From NCBI GenBank assembly GCA_002341815.1, contig DDOT01000020.1:1221-9396 (forward strand): DNA of 8,176 bases, given 5' to 3'. Both the position numbers and the translations under genes were made by a program. The stretch comes from Thiobacillus sp. UBA2487 (GTDB taxonomy: Bacteria > Pseudomonadota > Gammaproteobacteria > Burkholderiales > Sulfuriferulaceae). The notes beneath the pieces are model-generated. The model was not told the origin of the DNA. It saw only the letters and a program-made list of their open reading frames with translations, and searched no databases. Below are positions 4,698-8,176 of this stretch, piece after piece; position 1 is the first letter of the stretch; each line of letters starts with the position of its first letter.

Positions 4698-6095
4698 ATG
4701 ACATCCAGACTTGCTGTGCCACCGTTACGACCCGCTGCGCTGGCGACGTTGCTCGCCTTGGCAACCACGTCAATCCATGCCGACCCCCTCACATTCTCCC
4801 AATGCGTTGATATCGCCATGCGGCAAAATGCTGATGTGACCAGCAGCGCAGAGCGTATCAACGAAGCCCAAGCCGGCCTGCATCAAGCCAAAGGCTATCG
4901 CATGCCCAAGCTGACAGCATCCATGACCGGCACTGCCACCAATGATGCCTTGAATGCGTTTGGCCTGAAGCTATCCGAGCGCAAGGCCACGTTTAATGAC
5001 TTCGGGGCAGGACAGTTCAACCCTTCCAATCCAAGCGTGCTTTCCGTAGCGCCAAACAGCCTGAACTACCCCGGCGTGGTGCATAACGTCAATACGCGAC
5101 TGGAAGTCGACATGCCGATTTATGCCGGCGGCATGATTGAAGGCGGCATCAAACAAGCGCGTGAATATGTCGCGGCCGCGCAAAGTGGTGACAAGGCGGC
5201 TCGCCAACAAGTGGTGTTTGAACTGCTGCAGGCATGGGAAGGCGTGAATGCAGCACGAGCCTATGTTAATGTATCCAAGCAAGCGGAAGCCGCCGCCCAA
5301 TCCATGCTGAAAACCATGCAAAGCATGGAAAAAAGCGGCACCATCGTTAAAAGCGATCTGCTGCTGGCCCAAGTCCGCTTGCAAGATGTACAGGTTCAGC
5401 GTACCCAAGCCGAGAATGCGCTGGCTGGCGCCATCGACCAACTGCACCTGTTAATGGGGCTTTCGCTGGATCAACCCATTGATGTCGGCCCCGAATTCAC
5501 CGTCAAAGCCATTAACACCCCATTGAAAGAGTTACAACGCGAAGCGCAAGACAGCAACCCCGGCATTCAGGCTTTGCGCCACCAGGCCCAGGCAGAAGGT
5601 GCTGGCATCGATATTGCGCGCGCCGGCATGTTGCCACAGGTCGGGTTGATGTTGCGCCAGGACTGGAACGACCCCACACTGGGCTTTTCTGCCAATTCGT
5701 GGACCATTGGCGGCAACTTGAGCTGGACTGCCTTTGACGGCGGCATCACACGCGGCAAAATCGATCAAGCACGCGCTGCGCACAACCAAACCCTGGCCAA
5801 ACTGACACAAGCCGAAACCGGCATTGCCATGCAAGTAGCAGATGCCAATCGCAAAGCAGCAGAAGCCGAACAACGCCTCGCCGAACGCGAATCAGCGGTA
5901 GCACAGGTTGAAGAAGCCGTGCGTTTGGTCAATAAACGCTACGCCAGCGGTGTTGCGACGATTACCGAACAATTAGGCGCGCAGGCCGAGCTGGATAAAG
6001 CACGTGCCGATGTCGTCGCTGCCCGCTACGATCTCGCCGTGCAACGTGCAAACCTGCTGCTTGCCACCGGCCAGCTCACCCCAGAAACGCTTTGA
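4698..6095 (+). CDS. TolC-family outer membrane efflux factor
   Basis: This is the outer-membrane channel of a tripartite efflux pump: a trimer forming a beta-barrel in the outer membrane and an alpha-helical tunnel in the periplasm. The 465-residue protein begins with a signal peptide: basic start, hydrophobic ALATLLALA, and likely cleavage after SIHA (residue 28). There is no lipobox cysteine, so it is not an OprM-type lipoprotein. Two OEP repeats follow, roughly residues 30-225 and 245-460, rich in Ala, Gln and Glu as expected for the tunnel helices; NEAQAGLHQAKG and NLLLATGQL are typical elements. I start at ATG 4698, with AAAGG (4684-4688) 9 bases upstream. An ATG at 4662 is in frame but would add 12 residues before the signal peptide and has no good ribosome binding site. 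It is first in the operon; the adaptor starts 20 bases after its stop. Confidence 0.92.
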   Translation: MTSRLAVPPLRPAALATLLALATTSIHADPLTFSQCVDIAMRQNADVTSSAERINEAQAGLHQAKGYRMPKLTASMTGTATNDALNAFGLKLSERKATFNDFGAGQFNPSNPSVLSVAPNSLNYPGVVHNVNTRLEVDMPIYAGGMIEGGIKQAREYVAAAQSGDKAARQQVVFELLQAWEGVNAARAYVNVSKQAEAAAQSMLKTMQSMEKSGTIVKSDLLLAQVRLQDVQVQRTQAENALAGAIDQLHLLMGLSLDQPIDVGPEFTVKAINTPLKELQREAQDSNPGIQALRHQAQAEGAGIDIARAGMLPQVGLMLRQDWNDPTLGFSANSWTIGGNLSWTAFDGGITRGKIDQARAAHNQTLAKLTQAETGIAMQVADANRKAAEAEQRLAERESAVAQVEEAVRLVNKRYASGVATITEQLGAQAELDKARADVVAARYDLAVQRANLLLATGQLTPETL

Positions 6096-6115
6096 ACAGA
6101 TCTCAGGAGTCTTTC

Positions 6116-7201
6116 GTGACCAATCCATCCATCCGCCCCCTGCTGCTTGCCCTTGCATTGCCGTTTGCCCTTGCCGGCTGTAGCCATCAAACCGATTCTT
6201 CTGCCAACTCGAATACCGCACATGATGTACAGGCCAGCGTGCTGACCCTGTCATCGGCCAATCTGCCGCAAACCGCCGGTTTTCCGGGTAGTGTCGCCGC
6301 TGTTCAACAAATCCCGGTTGCGTCACGCATCATGGGTTATGTGCGCGCCATCAACGTTGAAGCCGGTGAAAGTGTTAAACAAGGGCAACTGCTCATTACC
6401 GTTGATCCCACCGATGTTCAAGGGCAAGTCGAAATGTCCGGTGCCGGATTGGCGCAAGCAGAGGCTGCCTTGGCAGATGCCAAAGCCGATTACGACCGCT
6501 TTGGCGATCTATACCGTGAAGAAGCCATACCAAAAGCACAATGGGATAAAATCCGCCTGCAATATACGGTTGCACAACAACAGGTCAATGCAGCGCGTGC
6601 CGGGCACACTACCGCTGAAGGACAAATGCGCTATGCTGAAATTCGCGCTCCGTTTGCAGGCATTATCACCCAACGCCAAACCAGCATCGGGGCACTGGCT
6701 GCTCCCGGTCAACCCCTGTTAACCTTGGTGAATCCGGCACATCTGGAAGTACAAACCCAAGTGCCGGAAGATGTATTTGACACCCTGAAAACCGGCGAAT
6801 CAGTGCAGATGCATATCGAAAGCACCGATGTCACCGGCAAGATCGAGGCGTTGGTCACCGCTGCGGATCCTTCCACCCATACGCATCTGGTCAAGATTGC
6901 ATTGCCAAGCAACCAAGGTGTCAGTAGCGGCATGTTTGCCCAAGTCAATTTCACCACCGGTGGCAATAGTGGTTTGCGCATTCCAGACAGCGTCATCGTT
7001 GATCGTGCCGGTATTTCAGGCGTGTTTGTGGTCGACAGCAAAAACATCGCTCACTTCCGCATGATCCGTAAGGGCGCCGCAAGCAACGGGCAAACCGATA
7101 TCACCGCCGGGTTGACTGCCGGTGAACGGGTGGTCGATCATCCGGATGCCTCGCTGAACAACGGCGATCACGTCATCGCAACAGGGGCTGGCAATGTCTG
7201 A
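6116..7201 (+). CDS. RND efflux periplasmic adaptor (membrane fusion) lipoprotein
   Basis: It bridges the inner-membrane RND pump and the outer-membrane channel. The 361-residue product starts with a lipoprotein signal whose lipobox LAGC places the lipidated cysteine at residue 22, so it should be anchored in the inner membrane. Domains in order are: first half of the lipoyl domain (about 65-96, with GYVRAINVEAGESVKQGQLL), an alpha-helical hairpin (about 100-170, AQAEAALADAKADYDRF), second lipoyl half (about 173-207, with IRAPFAGII), then beta-barrel and membrane-proximal domains. The start is GTG 6116, with AGGAG (6105-6109) 6 bases upstream. An in-frame TTG at 6092 overlaps the preceding stop and would spoil the signal peptide. 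The stop overlaps the pump start by 8 bases, which suggests translational coupling. I see no metal-binding His-rich region; the exported substrate is unknown. Confidence 0.93.
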   Translation: MTNPSIRPLLLALALPFALAGCSHQTDSSANSNTAHDVQASVLTLSSANLPQTAGFPGSVAAVQQIPVASRIMGYVRAINVEAGESVKQGQLLITVDPTDVQGQVEMSGAGLAQAEAALADAKADYDRFGDLYREEAIPKAQWDKIRLQYTVAQQQVNAARAGHTTAEGQMRYAEIRAPFAGIITQRQTSIGALAAPGQPLLTLVNPAHLEVQTQVPEDVFDTLKTGESVQMHIESTDVTGKIEALVTAADPSTHTHLVKIALPSNQGVSSGMFAQVNFTTGGNSGLRIPDSVIVDRAGISGVFVVDSKNIAHFRMIRKGAASNGQTDITAGLTAGERVVDHPDASLNNGDHVIATGAGNV

Positions 7202-8176
7202 TCACAGCAAGCTTAACATCGCGGGTAAAATTGCCGGTTTTTTCCTTGAATCCAAAATCACCGCCATGATCATGCTGGCCATCTCGCTGGCCGGCGTGAT
7301 GGCCTTGATGATCACACCGCGCGAATACAATCCGCAAATTGTGGTTCCTGCCGCCAACATTATCGTTGCCCGACCCGGCTCATCCGCCAGCGAAAACGAA
7401 AATCTGGTGGTCAAACCGCTGGAATCCATCATGAACGCCATGTCGGGCGTCAAACACACCTTTGGCTACGCCGTTGCCGATTACGGTGTGGTCACTGTGC
7501 AGTTTGACGTCGGGCAAGACCAAGAACGCAGCCTGGTCAAGTTATATAACCAGCTAGCGCAAAACCTTGACAAAATCCCGCCCGGCACCATGCAGCCCAT
7601 GGTACGCCCGATCAATGTGGATGACGTGCCGATCATGACCTTGACCCTGAGCTCATCGACTGTTTCCGATGACCAGATTCGCCATGTGGCCAGTCATGTC
7701 TTGCAGCAATTACGCAATATACCCGGGGTATCATTCACCCAATTAGTAGGCGGCAGCCAACGTGCCGTCAACATCTGGGTCGATCCATCACGTCTGGCAG
7801 CCAGCGGCATCAGTCTTGATCAACTCACCCAGCAACTGCAAGGCGGCAACGTGTCCTTGCCGGTAGGCACCCTGGTTAACAATAACCATGAGCACCCGTT
7901 ACGTCTCTCCGGCTTCTTTGGCGATGCCCAACAGGTAGGTCGACTGATTATCGGCGCGCCGAATGGCAAACCGGTTTATCTAAAAGATGTGGCTGACATT
8001 CAGGATGGCCCTGCAGAAACCGACCAACAAGCCCGCTTTGCATGGGGTAGCGCCGCCAAAAATGCCCAGTGGAAAGGTGAAGCACCGGCAGTTACCATTG
8101 AAATCGCCAAAAAAGCCGGCACCAACGCCGTGGTGGTTGCCAATGCTGTTCTGTCCAAGCTGGATAAACTCAAACG
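7194..8176 (+). CDS. RND-family efflux pump, inner membrane subunit (incomplete, 3' end outside)
   Basis: The frame is open from ATG 7194 to the window edge, 327 complete codons of a protein family usually about 1000-1100 residues long. It is the proton-driven pump of the tripartite system. Visible parts are a short cytosolic N-terminus, the first membrane helix (about 22-40), then the first porter domain: PREYNPQIVVP (42-52), a hallmark of the PRE-x-PQI branch of RND exporters, PLESIMNAMSGV, VTVQFDVGQD, and the docking-type segment GGSQRAVNIWVDPSRLAASG. The transmembrane charged residues that carry protons lie beyond the edge. ATG 7194 has AGGGG (7183-7187) 6 bases upstream and overlaps the adaptor stop (TGA 7199-7201). 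The branch is generally linked to organic compounds rather than metal ions, but the substrate cannot be read from this part. I see no frameshift or stop. Confidence 0.93.
   Translation, partial: MSDHSKLNIAGKIAGFFLESKITAMIMLAISLAGVMALMITPREYNPQIVVPAANIIVARPGSSASENENLVVKPLESIMNAMSGVKHTFGYAVADYGVVTVQFDVGQDQERSLVKLYNQLAQNLDKIPPGTMQPMVRPINVDDVPIMTLTLSSSTVSDDQIRHVASHVLQQLRNIPGVSFTQLVGGSQRAVNIWVDPSRLAASGISLDQLTQQLQGGNVSLPVGTLVNNNHEHPLRLSGFFGDAQQVGRLIIGAPNGKPVYLKDVADIQDGPAETDQQARFAWGSAAKNAQWKGEAPAVTIEIAKKAGTNAVVVANAVLSKLDKLK

Noticed and set aside
4971..5447. 158-codon leftward open frame inside the tolC-like gene
   Set aside because: It is antisense to a well-supported TolC-family coding region and has no independent start signal or motifs.

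Overview
The window looks like a chromosomal segment of a proteobacterium, probably Gamma- or Betaproteobacteria. The pointers are a DksA with all four zinc cysteines and very high similarity to the E. coli protein, an RhlE-type DEAD-box helicase, and a complete outer-membrane tripartite efflux set. A close homologue of CbbY, a phosphatase linked to the Calvin cycle, hints at an autotroph or a relative of one, but no Calvin-cycle gene is present here. Base composition and codon use look even across the window. I see no insertion sequence, integrase, CRISPR array, tRNA or rRNA.

Layout. Bases 1-187 hold no convincing gene, only a rightward intrinsic terminator (96-127) that must end a unit lying mostly left of the window. 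A leftward pair follows: dksA (623-1045) and an uncharacterised 140-residue gene (188-610), 12 bases apart and probably co-transcribed. Divergent from dksA is a cbbY-like HAD phosphatase (1138-1917). It converges with a small ferritin-like gene (1925-2221, leftward) of the encapsulated-ferritin (EncFtn) family. Divergent from that is an OXNAD1-type flavin reductase (2301-2996), which converges with an rhlE-like helicase (3023-4462, leftward). A 235-base intergenic region then carries a promoter with a perfect -10 box, three helically phased 10-base repeats and a pair of alternative hairpins. It leads into a rightward operon of TolC-like outer membrane factor (4698-6095), lipoprotein periplasmic adaptor (6116-7201) and RND pump (7194 to the window end, incomplete).

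How the genes work together. The last three genes form a self-contained envelope-spanning efflux pump with tight spacing and an 8-base overlap between adaptor and pump. DksA and the helicase are housekeeping factors for transcription and RNA metabolism. The most interesting single gene is the EncFtn-family protein: it keeps the iron-binding residues, but its short C-terminus leaves no clear room for an encapsulin targeting peptide, and no shell gene lies next to it. It sits back to back with a flavin reductase, which suggests, without proving, a link in iron storage and release. Most of the window is ordinary housekeeping and efflux sequence, and I found no clearly new multi-gene system.
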